Assembly (NCBI GenBank): GCA_943736015.1
Contig: OX031061.1
Location: 15,013,290 to 15,077,289 of the forward strand
DNA: 64,000 nucleotides
DNA from: Tridacna crocea
Taxonomy: Eukaryota > Mollusca > Bivalvia > Cardiida > Cardiidae
Direction: 5' to 3'
Shown: positions 32,005 through 44,118 of the stretch, piece after piece
How the letters are laid out: every line of letters starts with the position of its first letter
Position numbering within the stretch: the first letter of the stretch is position 1
Notes under the pieces: model-generated
Database searches by the model: none
What the model was told of the DNA's origin: nothing
The model's input: only the letters and a program-made list of their open reading frames with translations
Program-made: the position numbers and the translations under genes

Positions 32005-32160
32005 GGGTCCATAGTAACAAAACTATTTGAAAGAATATTCTGAGTTTATACCTCCAGAATTGTTTAAATTTGAAAGTAACACACTTTCTGATTGGCTAAA
32101 CCATTGGTTTAGCCAATCAGAAGTAGTGTTAGTTTCAAATTTAGAAAATTTCCCATCATC
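32005..32160. repeat. Full palindromic copy of the 'tttagccaatcag' family
   Basis: ctttctgattggctaaacc meets ggtttagccaatcagaag at the centre (about 32104). Outer arms are attctgagtt…aatttgaaagtaac and its complement. Each arm carries a CCAATCAG/CTGATTGG box. Confidence 0.75.
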
Positions 32161-32264
32161 CTTCACCGGGATTGTACCTGTAAGGCTGTAACATAGGCAG
32201 TAGTAAATTATATGTAATGATTCTGTGCTCTAAGTACATTTTCCCTTAGGGTGCTAAGAGTGTC

Positions 32265-32460
32265 TCAAAGAACATTGTAGATTAGGATCAGACTGCACAG
32301 AATGTGCAATCTGATCCTAAATTAGCTCTTTACCACACAATCCTGACCCACACAACCCTGAGAATAAAACCTACATAAAACATTTTGGGAAAAGGAGAAA
32401 ATGCTGGGAACCAGCATTTTCTTTTTTTCCCAAAATATTTTCCACAACCAATATAGCGCA
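32265..32460. repeat. Palindrome plus partial hairpin MITE
   Basis: 32278-32325 is a 'gatcagactgcac…gtgcaatctgatc' palindrome. 32326-32460 is the left part of a hairpin MITE with an intact but diverged hairpin (gggaacc loop) and no right half. Confidence 0.65.
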
Positions 32461-32752
32461 TTACTAAGAATGGGAAGGGGGCCGTGCCAAACTCACATTT
32501 ACAGAAAGGTGGTCAGTTCTTGTATCTACCTTCTACATAAGGGATACCAAAAGGACCTACACATCCTGTTATAAACCTTACAGTGCCAAACATTTTGTTC
32601 GATCTAGATCTAGACTTTCTACAATGGTAGGTATATTGGCAAGGAAAAAAAAGATTAACTCATTTATGATAAAAAAAAAAAAGAAATAAAACATCGAGTA
32701 AGTATGCACATAATGCCGCATATGGTGATATTTTTGTGTATAACAGAAGCAT

Positions 32753-33188
32753 TTAACCCTTTCCCAAACGACAAACTTTTGGAAAAAACTAAGTTGAAAG
32801 CATTTGCAGACAACAATTCAACTCTTGCTGAAAAGATTATTTCTGTCCATGATAGGGTAGAAAACATTGTGGGAAAAGGAGAAAATGCTGGTTACCAGCA
32901 TTTTCTCCTTTTCCCACATTGTTTTCAAAAGGCTACTATTCCAGACGCGTAAAAACCAGGGATTGTTTTGGAAAGGGTTAAAGGACTTAATCCTTTCCCA
33001 AACCGCAAATTTTGGACCAGACCAATTTTAAAGCATTCAGATGACAAATTAATGGTTGCTAAAAAGATTTTTCTATATGATAGGGTAGAAAACATTTTGG
33101 GAAAAGGAGAAAATGCTGGTTACCAATGTTTTCAAAAGGCTTCTTTTCCTGACCCGTAAAAAACCAGGGATTGTTTGGGAAAGGTTAA
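32753..33188 (-). mobile_element. Two adjacent hairpin MITE copies
   Basis: 32753-32981 has TTAA at both ends and an intact hairpin. 32987-33188 begins TTAATCCTTTCCC and ends GGGAAAGGTTAA but has lost the right hairpin arm. Six bases separate them. Confidence 0.85.
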
Positions 33189-33459
33189 GTATTAATAAAG
33201 TCATGTAAGTTTCCTACCTAAGGCAGGTCTGTGTTGGGAAATTTGAGCTTGTACTCACAAATTAATCTTGAAACTAGCTATACTTTGTCTTATTCTATGT
33301 TTAGAAAGCAGCACAAGTTCTGATTGGCTGAACCATTTGGTTTAGCCAATCAGAAAATGTGTTACTTTCAAGTTCAGAAATTTCCAGTGAATAAAACTAA
33401 CAACATTCCTAAGCATGGTTGGTGCCTACCATCCTAGGAAATATAGCTTCAAAACTTGG

Positions 33460-33740
33460 TTAACCCATTACCACACAATCCCTACTTTTGATGTCCCTGA
33501 TGAAGAAGCCTTTTGAAAACACTGAAGGAAAAGGAGAAAATGCTGGTAACCAGCATTTTCTCCTTTTCCCACAGTGTCTTCTACCCTTCCCAGAACAAAT
33601 TTCAATTTTTCAGTCACCTTTATTTTGTCGTCTGCAAATTTTTTCAATTTGGACCAGTCTAAAATTTTCTCGTGTGGTAAAGAGTTAACCTTTTCCCAAA
33701 TGGCAAATTTTGGATTAGACCAATTTGAAAGCATTCAGAT
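33460..33740 (+). mobile_element. Hairpin MITE, complete, followed by a MITE stub
   Basis: 33460-33688 has TTAA ends and an intact hairpin. The TTAA at 33685 also starts an opposite-orientation stub (ccttttcccaaatggcaaat…) running to about 33740. A 'tttagccaatcag' palindrome lies just before, at 33265-33430. Confidence 0.8.
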
Positions 33741-34083
33741 GACTTTCAAGTTAAGAAATTTCCTGCAAATAAAACTCACAACATTCCTAAGCATGGTTGG
33801 TGTCTACCGACCTAGGAAATATAGCTTCAACACTTGGCCAAATACACATCAATACTTATTTTTAGCCACTATTTAACCCTATTCATCTTCATTTTAGGAA
33901 ACTTTAATCCTTTTTGTATCTCCAAGCCAAATATTGCCACTGATGGTTGCAAGGTTGTGCCTATTATGATGTATATAAAGCATTTCATTTTATGGAAGCC
34001 ATCAAAAAAATAAATGTTGAGTTTCTCCAGTTTTAAATCAGGATGAATCCATCGAATTCCTCCATCCCTAATGGATCATACAG

Positions 34084-34474
34084 CTTTCATCCCTTACCAC
34101 ACAATGACGACTTTAAATGACCCTGAGGAAGAAGCCTTTTGAAAACATTGTTGGAAAAGGAGAAAATGCTGGTAAGCAGCATTTTCTCCTTTTCCCACAA
34201 AGTTTTCTTTTCTATCAAAGCAAAATTGCAACATTTAAGCCACTTTAACCTGTTACCACACAACAAAATCTTAGACCTATCAAAACTGAAAGCATTTGCA
34301 GAGGACAATTTCAGAGTGACTCAAATGGTGCAATTTTGCTTTGATAAGGTAGAAAACTTTGTGGGAAACATGAGAAAATGGTGGTTTCCAGCATTTTCTC
34401 CTTTTCCCACAATGTTTTCAAAAGGCTTCCTGCTAAGAGATATTAAAAGTCGTCATTGTGTGGTAAAGGGTTAA
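34084..34474. mobile_element. Truncated and complete hairpin MITE copies
   Basis: 34084-34244 (+) retains the left part and hairpin (ggtaagc loop). 34245-34474 (-) has TTAA at both ends and a wider loop with atgagaaaatggtgg. Confidence 0.8.
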
Positions 34475-35110
34475 AAGTGTTGTCTGCAAATTTCGATAGG
34501 TTTAAAATTATGCTGTGTGATAAAAGGTTATGGATTTATAATGACAAGCCTATTGTTATGACAACTTTTATTTATCCTAAACTGGTTTTAAAAAATCGTC
34601 AGGAAGGTAACTGATTTATGAATGTAATAATCATTGAAACAACATAAGTGATCTCAAAGGGAAGCAACTCTAGGTGACGTCAAAAAAGTCAATTTAGCTG
34701 ACTAAATTTTGAGCCATTCTACAAACTATAGAAGCATTATTTTTTCTCTCTGTGACAATGTATCTTTAAAGTGTCAATTAGCACTAAAAAAAATACTATT
34801 TATTAAAACTTGGACAAAGTTGTGGCTTTTACATGGAACACAGCTTTGTTTCCCAAACAACAAATCGTTGTTCACAACAATATCAACACAAATGAACCCT
34901 GGGACAGCTAGTACATGAACATAGGACTCCTTTTCTAAAACATTAATTCCTATTACTACAATATTTATAAGTAAGACAATAAAAATTGTTCGAAGTATCA
35001 GCTTATACACAATAATGATTATAATTGTTCAAAACATTAATAAATATTACAGAAAAAAAATGATGTAGGTATATTGGAGGTCCATAGGTCTCTCTCTCTC
35101 AATCCATTAA

Positions 35111-35342
35111 TTAACCCATTACCACACAATCCCTACTTTTGACAAAGAAGCCCTGAGAAAGAAGCCTTTAGAAAACATTGTTGGAAAAGGAGAAAATGCT
35201 GGTAACCAGCATTTTCTCCTTTTCCCAAAATGTTTCTACCATTCACAAAACAAATTTCAAATTTTCAGTCACTTTTATTTCGTCGTCTGCAAATGCTTTC
35301 AATTTTGCAAGTCTACAATATTGTCGTCTGGTAATGCATTAA
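35111..35342 (+). mobile_element. Hairpin MITE, complete
   Basis: TTAA at 35111 and 35339, termini CCCATTACCACACAA / CTGGTAATGCA. The left segment contains a duplicated gaagccctgagaaagaagcc. Confidence 0.85.
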
Positions 35343-35529
35343 CACACCTTACCCATTTGCACGCAGAAATTTGAGCCATGCTCTGGCAAAAGGGGGCTTT
35401 ATGGATCTCTTCAATGCACTATGATAGGAACGTCATCTTATAATTATTCATTCATAAGAGCCACTTTTTTAAACAACATTAGTAACGACATGGTAGACTG
35501 GTCCTTTAACATACAGAAAATTTACCAAT

Positions 35530-35699
35530 AGTGAAAATAAATGGGAGTCTAAAACTGATATTTGTTTTGGAAAGGGCAGAAAACATTGTTGGAAATGGAG
35601 AAAAATGCTGGTCACCAGCATTCTCTCCTTTCCCTACAATGTTTTCAAAAGCTTTCTTTCTGATCGTTGAGAGATCGTTGAGTGTTGCAAAAGGGTTAA
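35530..35699 (-). mobile_element. Hairpin MITE missing its left end
   Basis: Starts inside the element (gtctaaaactga), has an intact hairpin with ggtcacc loop and ends gcaaaagggttaa, followed by a poly(A) tract. Confidence 0.7.
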
Positions 35700-35776
35700 A
35701 AAAAAAAAAAAAAAAAAAGCTGAGTCATGAGGTAGACTGGTCCTTGCAGAACACTGACAGTCCATTAAATAGAGGA

Positions 35777-35942
35777 TATTTGTTTTTTTCTGTGAAAGAT
35801 CAAAATTCATTTAATCGAGTGAACACCATTGGTAATATTCTCATGAGTGGCACAGCCACGAGTGAAAATATTACCTATGGTGTTCATGCGATGAAATAGA
35901 TTTCAATCTTTCACCAAAAGAAAAACAACCAAATATTCTATT
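35777..35942. repeat. Foldback repeat
   Basis: gaatatttg/caaatattc outer ends, gtgaaagat/atctttcac inside, and gaacaccattggtaatatt against aatattacctatggtgttc at the core with a cacagccacgag loop. A relative with tgaaagatcg/ttcactccgtgaa lies near 28600-28720. Confidence 0.7.
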
Positions 35943-36426
35943 AATTTCATGCTTTTAACCCTTTCTGGGAGGAGCTTTATCAAAATCCTGTACAGTTCTT
36001 TTCCGTTATTCCCTGTGGCGCACCCCTCCCGCATAGCAATGCATTACAATATTACGTCAAGTGCGAGAAATGTAAGGTACATGTATATGACGTCATATTT
36101 CCCATCTGGTTGTCAGGCACGCGCAATTTACCTTGGCAACAAGAACGTGAAAATCAACATTTTCACTGGTGGTACCAGTGTAAGATCGAAAAATATTTTC
36201 ACTGCTATTTCTCGATATCCTATAGGAAAGCATGAAATAATAAAACATATCAGCCATGGTGAGCGTGTGTGGACTGCGCAGGTTCACCCGAGTCGATACC
36301 TTCTGCAGATACAGATGACCCCTTTTTTACAGAACATGTCTCAAAGATTTACTACAACTTTTCCATATAAGAAAATATAGCAGCAGTATTTTCCCCTGCT
36401 TTTATGAGCAAACAGAATTGCAGCTT

Positions 36427-36888
36427 TATCCCTACTACAAAATCCCGAGTTTTAACAACCCTGAATGGCTTTTGAAAACACTGTTGGAAAAGGAGAAAAT
36501 GCTGGTGACCAGCATTTTCTCCTTTTTCAACAATGTTTTCTTCCATAATAAAAAACAAATTCAGTCATTACAGCCACATCTAATTTGTTGTCTGCAAATG
36601 CTCTCATATTGGACATGTCTTAGCTCTTGTACTTCTAATTATTTAGATCCGTCCAAACTGAAAATATTTTCAGACAACAATTTAAATATGGAATATGCTT
36701 TTGATAAAGTATAAAATGTTGTTGGAAAAAGAGAAAATGCTGGTAACCAGCATTTTCTCTTATTTCAACAATGTTTTCTTTTCTAAGACAGACAAATTAC
36801 ATAATTTTTGCAAAACTTATATATGAGTTGCAATCAATCAAAAAATGCTTTTGTTTTGGACAAGTCTAATATTTTGTCATTTAGTAGC
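36427..36888. mobile_element. Two hairpin MITE copies with eroded ends
   Basis: 36427-36632 (+), ggtgacc loop, and 36645-36888, ggtaacc loop with arms changed to agagaaaa / ttttctct in concert. Neither has clean TTAA ends. Confidence 0.65.
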
Positions 36889-37238
36889 TAAAACAACCTA
36901 AAATAATATCTCCATGGATACAAAAACTAAAGATTTTCATACAAAATGGCAGTATGACTTCCTAAGGGAATGAATGAATGAAACACTACTAAGAAAAATA
37001 CCGGTATATCTTTTAAAAATTAAAAATAGACTTGCCTGCCTTAAAATAAACATGCCCACATTCATAACAAATCACAAATTTCTATTTATTCATTTGTTAT
37101 CAGAACCTAAAAGAAAGTCAAAAGCCAGCACATTCGGCTGTGCCGAAAAAACAAGCCCACACAATTGTTTACTATTTTGCTGTTTACTTTTTCAACAGTT
37201 TTGAAACACTTTTTATTTCCTGTTTGTAACATTTTTCT

Positions 37239-37427
37239 CAAACCATATTACTGAATTATAACAATCCTGAGTAAAAAGGCTGTTGAAAAAATTGTTAGAC
37301 AAGGAGGAAATCCTGCCTATCAGCATTTTCCCACAATTTTTGTATCTATTCCAGGACAAATACTATTGTCCAATACAAATGCTTTCACTTTGGACAAGTC
37401 TAAAAGTTTGCCTGTGGTAAAAATATT
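37239..37427 (+). mobile_element. Decayed hairpin MITE
   Basis: Recognisable order of gaaaaaattgttaga, cagcattttcccaca, aatgctttcactttggacaa and gtggtaaa, but with many changes and lost TTAA. Confidence 0.6.
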
Positions 37428-37494
37428 AGATGTACTTCTCCAACCATAATGTTGTTACAAGCCAGGTTAACCCTTTGGCTGCTAAACTCCACTC

Positions 37495-37572
37495 ACAGAC
37501 CTTTTGCAGACAGTGTAGATCAAGATCAGACTGCAGAGAACATGCAATCTGATCTTGGATCTACACTGTCCG
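37495..37572. repeat. Palindrome of the 'gatcagactgcac' family
   Basis: gcagacagtgtagatcaaga, tcagactgca, gagaac, then tgcaatctgatcttggatct, acactgtc. Arms of about 30 bases. Confidence 0.8.
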
Positions 37573-37799
37573 ATAAGAAGATATTTTCTCCCCAAAAGTA
37601 ATTTTGAAGCAGACAAAATTCATGTTGTTTCTATTGGCTTAAAATTTTCCGCAAATTATTCAGCAGGATAAAGGCAAAAGCGGAAATTTTGAACAATAGA
37701 ATTTTTTTTTTACAGGTAAAAAATACACGTATGATGTATATATCTGCAATGGCACTAATTTAGATATTGCCAAAAATGTGTGGTCATGCAACTCCCAGG

Positions 37800-37885
37800 A
37801 CTAAATGTCAACTTCTGATTGGCTAAATTATTTAGTTTAGCCAATCAGAAGCAATGTTACTTTCAAATTCAGAAAATCTCACAAC
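37800..37885. repeat. Palindrome of the 'tttagccaatcag' family
   Basis: ttctgattggctaaattat joined to ttagtttagccaatcagaag. Left outer arm short. Confidence 0.65.
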
Positions 37886-38067
37886 ATTCTTCATTGGGCT
37901 TTGCAATGACACTGATTGAGATATTGCCAAAAATTTGGGACACAAAGTCTACGATTAAATGTCACGTCCAAAAGAAATTAATTTATTACAAATCTGGCCT
38001 CTGAAACCTGCTTGTTCATTATATTGAGTTGGGACCTACATGTATAATATGTACTTAACGAAGGCAA

Positions 38068-38712
38068 TCCTATGCTTAAATGACTCAGAAAGCATTGTTG
38101 GAAAAAGGAGAAAATGCTGGTTACCAGCATTTTCTCCTTTTTCCAACAATGCTTTTGATACATTCTTGAGACAATACTACTCGTTTTTGTCCTTCTGAAC
38201 TTGTTTTCTGAAAATGCTCCATTTCTGAATCTGCTTTCAACCCTGTCAAAACACTTTAGTTCACTTGTGCTACTTTCAAATCTGTCGTCAGCAGATGCTT
38301 TCAATTTGGAAGGGTCTTCGACTTGTCATTTGGGAAAGAGTTAACCCTTTAATAGAAAACCCTGTGTTTCAATGACTCTGAGAAAAAAGGCCTTTGAAAA
38401 CATTGTTGGAAAAAAGGGAAAATGCTGGTTAACAGCATTGTCTCCTCCCTCAATGCTTATACATGTAATAAATTGAGGGATAATTTTCGTCCAACTGAAT
38501 CTTATTATCTGCAGATCCTTTCAGTTTGGACAATTCTATCTTTTTTGTCTACTAAAGAGTAAAACTACAAGATGATTTCCTTTGAGATAACAACTCTTTT
38601 CCGAAAGATGAATCGTTGAACTGGACCAAACTAGAAGCATTTGCAGATGACAAAATGAAGGTAACTCTTTCTAAGGGTCATGAAAACCAGGAATTGTTTG
38701 GTAAACGGTTAA
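38068..38712. mobile_element. Three hairpin MITE copies
   Basis: 38068-38344 has a hairpin with three paired changes (gcattg/caatgc, gttgg/ccaac, five A/five T). It shares TTAA 38341-38344 with the next copy, 38341-38563 (+, decayed hairpin). 38590-38712 (-) lacks the hairpin. Confidence 0.75.
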
Positions 38713-38834
38713 ATAACAATTGAAAGAAAACCACCCGTAATCAAAAGTAGATTGCTAGCTGATACCTACATGTTTCAGTGAAAATCTATAAATGACAATT
38801 TTAGCATGCAAAAAGATTAAGGCAAACTTTTACC

Positions 38835-39025
38835 ATTCATTCTCAAGAACATTTTTTGTCTTACTCTTCAAGATCTTTTTAAAATTTGAAGTAATACAAT
38901 ATTTGATTAGCTGAACCAAATGATTAAGCCAATCAGAGGTTGCGTTGCTTTCAATTTAGAAGTTCAACTCTGAAGTGCAAGAATTAAGAAACATTCTTGA
39001 GAATGATTGGTATACGCAGACCAAG
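38835..39025. repeat. Full-length 'tttagccaatcag' palindromic element
   Basis: Outer arms taccattcattctcaagaac / attcttgagaatgattggta, and a diverged centre gctgaaccaaatgattaagc. Similar in length (~190 bp) to 61965-62165. Confidence 0.7.
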
Positions 39026-39126
39026 GGTCCATTATAAACTACACCCATCTTTCTTAAAATTCATTTCAAGTCTAATAAAAGACATATGGCAGCTTGAACA
39101 AGTAAAAGACCATATTACAGTGATGC

Positions 39127-39356
39127 TTAATTCTTTACCAAATAATCCCTGGTATTTACGATCCTGACATGGAAGCCTTTTGAAAACATTGTGGGAAAAG
39201 GAGAAAATGCTGGTAACCAGCATTTTCTCCCTTTCCCACAATGTTTTTCTACCCTGCTGGAAACAAATTTCAGCTTTAGAGTTATGTTTATTTTGTCCTC
39301 TGCAAGTGTTTTCAATTAGGACCAGTCTAAAATTTTTTTGTTTGGTAAAGAGTTAT
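39127..39356 (+). mobile_element. Hairpin MITE, nearly complete
   Basis: Left TTAA at 39127; the right end reads ggtaaagagttat, so the right TTAA has mutated. Intact hairpin. Confidence 0.8.
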
Positions 39357-39631
39357 TTACTTTAATGTATGCAGAACAAAATGAATCTACAAGATTTCTG
39401 AAATACTCCTGATCAAGTCTATGTCAAACACAACTTGGCTGGCAGGGCCATATTCAAACTAGAGGACATAATTTGAACAATGATGTTTTCTACAACTAGA
39501 TGAAATTAAATATATACAAAATATCAATGTTTTATCAACAGGCCTCATGGTTATGGTCAGTTTTGAAATTTCATAAATAAAAAAAAATAATTAAAATCAA
39601 GTCGACTCAATTCTTATCCCAGAGAAATAAT

Positions 39632-40215
39632 TTAACTCTTCAAAATAACCACTCAATCCAGACTTTTAATGACCCTGGGAAAGAAACTTTTTGAAAATAT
39701 TATGGAAAAAGGAGAAAATGCTGGTAACCAACATTTTCTCCATCTCCCAAAATGTTTACTTCCATATCAAAGACAAAAATCAACACTTAATCAACATTTA
39801 CTTTGTTGTCTGCAAATGCTTTGAATTTGGTCAAGCCCAAAATTTTGTAATTTGGTAAAGGGTTAACTCTTTACTAAACAACAGAATTTTAGACTGGTCC
39901 AAATGTGGTTGAAAAACTGAAATTTGTTGTTTGAAAGCCATGGCAGAAAAAACATTCAAAAGGCCTCTTGCATAGGGTCGGTAAAAATTGGGATTGCATG
40001 ATAAAGAGTAAAATAACTTTAAACTCATTACCACACGAGAAAATTTTAGACTGGTCCAAATTGAAAGCATTTGCAGACGAAAAAATAAAGGTGACTGAGA
40101 AATAGAAATTTGTTCTGGAAGATGGTTACCAGCATTTTCTCCTTTTCCCACAGTGTTTTCAAAAGGCTTCTTTCTCAGGGGCGTCAAAAGTAGGGATTGA
40201 GTGGTAATGGGTTAA
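39632..40215. mobile_element. Three hairpin MITE copies
   Basis: 39632-39866 (+) shares TTAA 39863-39866 with a hairpin-less copy running to about 40012 (-). 40019-40215 (-) has TTAA ends but only the right arm (gatggttaccagcattttc). Confidence 0.75.
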
Positions 40216-40645
40216 AATAGGACCATGGCTCCTGTACGGCTCACAGGTATAGTGTAGGACTGACAGATTGGAAGCTAGGCCATAGTCCTCACCGGTAATG
40301 CAAGAAGCGGACAAACCAAATACATTATATAAAATCATACAGATCAAATATAAAACAGCAGGTTGTTAAAAATCATATCGATGTCTAGACTGCTAATGTC
40401 CAAAATTTTGTCCAACAAGTAAAACACCACTGTTAACAAGAGATATAAACAAATAACACAGACACTTATCACAAAAACTGACATTGAGCATTTGTAAAAT
40501 AATTCAGTTAAAAACAGGTAATATGATACAATGTCATAATAAACTTACAATATAGGTTTTTACAAGGGCATCATTCAAATTTTGTCATATCATCTAACCA
40601 TAACCATTGCACCGCATGTGGGTGGCAATGCTTGGGTGTGGTTGC
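40216..40645. other. Intergenic, unassigned
   Basis: Between MITE copies; AT-rich with no gene or repeat recognised. Confidence 0.5.
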
Positions 40646-40873
40646 CTTACTCTTTGCCAAACGACAAAATTTTCGACGGGTCCAAATTGGGAGCACTTGC
40701 AGACGACAAAATAAACGTAAATCAAAAACTGAAATTTGTTTCCAGCAGGATGGAAAACATTATGGGAAAAGGAGAAATGCTGGTTAACAGCATTTTCTCA
40801 TTTTCCCACAATGTTTTCAAGAGGCTTCCATCTCTGGGATGTAAAAACCTGGTATTGTTTGGTAAAAGATTAA
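40646..40873 (-). mobile_element. Hairpin MITE
   Basis: Left end cttactctttgcc, right TTAA at 40870. Hairpin intact with ggttaac loop. Confidence 0.8.
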
Positions 40874-41187
40874 TTTTAGGTAAAACGTTTAGGTCAGAAA
40901 AGGGGCATAACTGTGCAAAAAATATTCTGACAGTTACCTACCCCCATTGACAATAAACAGTAGTAATAAACAATAGTCTTCTAACTAGTTTAATTTTAAA
41001 GGGACATTTCGAAAAGGTAAGTTTTCACGATGCTGATAATAGTGGCACAGCTATGACAACAATTGGACTTTTTCTTCGAAATAGACAAGCTAAAAATTAC
41101 AATAAAGATTTTTAGAGGGGGGTATACATGTACATATATTTGTAATGACACAAAGCCTCAAAAAAAGACTCATCACTGAATATGACG

Positions 41188-41415
41188 TTAACTCTAACCA
41201 CACAATCCCGCCTTTTAACGACCCTGAGAAAGAAAGCCTTTGAAAACATTGTGGGAAAAGGAGAAAATGCTGGTAACCAGCATTTTCTCCTTTTCCCACA
41301 ATGTTTTCTCCCCTTTCCAATTCAAAATCTGATGTCTGATTCACATTAATTTTGTCATCTGCATATGCTTTTAACTTGGACAAGTCCAAAATTTTATTGT
41401 TTGGTAAAGAGTTAA
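41188..41415 (+). mobile_element. Hairpin MITE, complete
   Basis: TTAA at 41188 and 41412. Perfect hairpin with ggtaacc loop. Confidence 0.85.
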
Positions 41416-41472
41416 AGGTGAAAGAATTAAGTTAAAAGTAAGAACAAAAGTATTTTTAATGATATTTCCCGA

Positions 41473-41962
41473 ATCCTTTAGCGCACAATCACAGCTTTTA
41501 ATAACCTTTACAAAGAACACTTTGAAAAACACTAAAGAAAATTGAGAAGTGCTTGTAATTAAGGTCATGGTTAGGATTTAGTAAACCAGCATTTTCTCCA
41601 TTTCCCACAATGTTTTGTATCCTTTAAAAACCAAGAATCAATTTTCAATTCACATTAATTTTGTTTGTTGCCTCTGAATGCTTTTGATTTTAGGCTACTC
41701 TAAAATATATTGATACAGAATTAACCCTTTACCAGGGGCCCTTCACCCCTGACCAGACAACAAAATTTCAGCCTTGTTCAAATTGAAAGCATTTGCAGAA
41801 GACGAAATTCAAGTTATTCAAAACTTGAAATTTGTTTAGGGAAGGGAAAAAACATTGTGGGAAAAGGAGGAAATGCTGGTGACCAGTATTTTCTCATTTT
41901 CCCACAATGTTTTCAAAGGCTTTCTTACTCAGGTTCATTAAAAGTTGGGACCGTATGGTTAA
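41473..41962. mobile_element. Two hairpin MITE copies sharing one TTAA
   Basis: 41473-41724 (+) has an insertion splitting the loop (gtaattaaggtcatggttag). It meets 41721-41962 (-) at TTAA 41721-41724; the second has an insert ggggcccttcacccc near its left end. Confidence 0.75.
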
Positions 41963-42036
41963 GAATAAACTTACTTTCTACAATTTGTGACAGAATTTGC
42001 TAAGGTTTGTGGGAATACCACAAGATCATTAACCTT

Positions 42037-42269
42037 TTAACTCTTTACCAAACTACAAAATTATAGACTGGTCCAAATTGAAAGCATTTGGAGACAACAA
42101 AAAAAAAATGTGACTGAAAAGTTGAAATTTGGTTTAGGAAGGGTAGAAAACATTGTGAGAAAAGGAGAAAATGCTGGTTACCAGCATTTTCTCCTTTACC
42201 ACTATGTTTTCAAAAAGCCTTCTCTTTCAGGGTTCGTTAAAAGTCTGGATTGTGTGGTAAAGAGTTAAT
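42037..42269 (-). mobile_element. Hairpin MITE, complete
   Basis: TTAA at 42037 and 42266. Left arm gtgagaaaagg versus right cctttaccac, partly unpaired. Confidence 0.82.
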
Positions 42270-42470
42270 CTTCACTTGAAGAAAAAAAAAATGTGAAAAA
42301 TTCCTTTGACGTAAAAGAAAAAAATCTAGTTCTTTCTGTTACATTTGGTGTTTTATACAAGTTACCCATGCAACTGATGTATTAATCGCCAATTTTCTGT
42401 ATGCAGATAAAAATCTCTAAGTTAATATTTCAAACATTTCTATCAGCACCATATCTGCAAAAAAAGCAGT

Positions 42471-43157
42471 CAACCCTTTACCATGTAATGCCAACTTTTA
42501 ATGACCCTGAGGAAGAAGCCTTTTGAAAACATCGTCGGAAAAGGAGAGAATGCTGGAAACCAGCATTTTCTCCTTTTCTAACTATGTTTTCTACCCATCC
42601 CAAAACAAAGCTTAATTTTGAATTCATACAATATCATACCGTACAATGCTAACTTTTAACAACCCTGAGAATGAAGCCTTTGAAAACACTGTAGGATAAG
42701 GAGAAAAACAACCAGCTCAACTGTTTACCAAACAAGAAAATTTCAGACTGGTCCAAATTGAAAGCATAATCAATGTGACTCAAAAATTTAAATCGGTTTC
42801 CAGGAGGGTAGAAAGCATTGTAGGAAAAGGAGAAAATGCTGGTTACATCAAAAGTGCTCCTTTTCCCACAATGTTTTCAAAAGGCTTCTTAACCCTTTCC
42901 CAAACAATCCCTGGTTTTTACGACCCTGAGATAGAAGTCTTTTGAAAACATTGTGAGAAAAGGAGAAAATGCTGGTAACCATCATTTTCTCCTTTTCCCA
43001 TAATGTTTTCTACTCTTCTAAAGCCAAGTTTCAATTTTTGAGCAGTGTGTATTTTGTCGTCTGAAAGTGCTTTCAAATTAGACCAGTCTAAAATTTTGTT
43101 GTTTCTAAAGAGTTAATCAGCTTCGTAAAAACAAGGGATTGTTTGGTAAAGAGTTAA
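42471..43157. mobile_element. Cluster of four hairpin MITE copies and a stub
   Basis: 42471-42626 (+, left part), 42630-42715 (+, left part only), 42718-42890 (-, hairpin partly lost) and 42889-43116 (+, complete, TTAA at 42889 and 43113). A right-end stub at 43121-43157 follows. Confidence 0.75.
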
Positions 43158-43419
43158 AGTCATAAAAAAATGAAAAGAAAGTCTGAGGAGACTCTGATCG
43201 GGCAATATTAAAAGGAAGATTTTGTTGTGTCATGGGTTTCTGTGTTTTTTGCATCGAGAATTTTTTCTTGTCAATTAATTTATGGATGGGTATTTCCGCA
43301 TGATTTGACAATAGTTAATCATTCAGAGTAGCAAGTTTACTTCAAAACCTGTCATTTTACACAAGTCAATCGAATAATGTTTATCTTTTTTTACTTTTTT
43401 ATTCTTACTTGAGGTCTAG

Positions 43420-43645
43420 TGTGCAAACAAAATTTCCTACATGAATTTCGATGTGATTTGCAGATGATAAAATAAACATAGCTAAAAAATCGAATATGTT
43501 TCCAGCAAGGTAGAAGATATTTTGGCAAAAGGAGAAAATGCTGGTTACCAGCATTTTTGGTTACCAGCATTTTCTCCTTTTACAACAGTGTTTTCAAAAG
43601 GCTTCTATCTTAGGATCCTAAAAACCAGGGATTGTTTGGTATAAG
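43420..43645 (-). mobile_element. Hairpin MITE with duplicated loop
   Basis: The centre reads ggttaccagcattttt then ggttaccagcatttt again, a 16-17 bp duplication at 43537-43572. Left end eroded. Confidence 0.7.
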
Positions 43646-43659
43646 GTTATCTGTTCCCA

Positions 43660-43890
43660 AATAGAAATAATAATGAACAGAGACCTGAAATTTTACTGGA
43701 GAGAAGAAAACATTGTGAAAAAAGAGGAAAAAAATAAAAAGGAAACACACAAAAAAAACCAAGAGATTATCAACGGGAAAAAAAAAACACTGTTGAAAAA
43801 AAGGATAAAAACCTATCAGCATTTTGTCCTTTTCCCACAATGTCTTAAAAAGTCTTTTTCTAAACGGCCTTTAAATTGCCAGATTGTGTG
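43660..43890 (-). mobile_element. Decayed hairpin MITE
   Basis: Arms separated by an A-rich insert (43722-43800). cagcattttgtccttttccc and a damaged right terminus remain. Confidence 0.55.
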
Positions 43891-43891
43891 C

Positions 43892-44118
43892 TTAACTCTT
43901 TACCACACTAGAACATTTTAGACTGGTCCAAATTGAATGCATTTGCGGACGACAAAATAAAGGTGACTAAAAAAATAGAAATTTGCTCTGGGAAGGGTAG
44001 AAAACACTGTGAGAAAAGGAGAAAATGCTGGTTACCAGCATTTTCTCCTTTTCCCATAGTGTTTTCAATATGTTTTTTTCTCAGGGGCGTCAAAAGAAGG
44101 TGTGTGGTAATGGGTTAA
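43892..44118 (-). mobile_element. Hairpin MITE, complete
   Basis: TTAA at 43892 and 44115. The hairpin has arms cactgtgagaaaa / ttttcccatagtg. Confidence 0.85.

Noticed and set aside
35949..36380. 143-codon plus-strand frame as a gene
   Set aside because: Overlaps foldback repeats (including a minisatellite-related palindrome remnant) and shows no recognisable domain.
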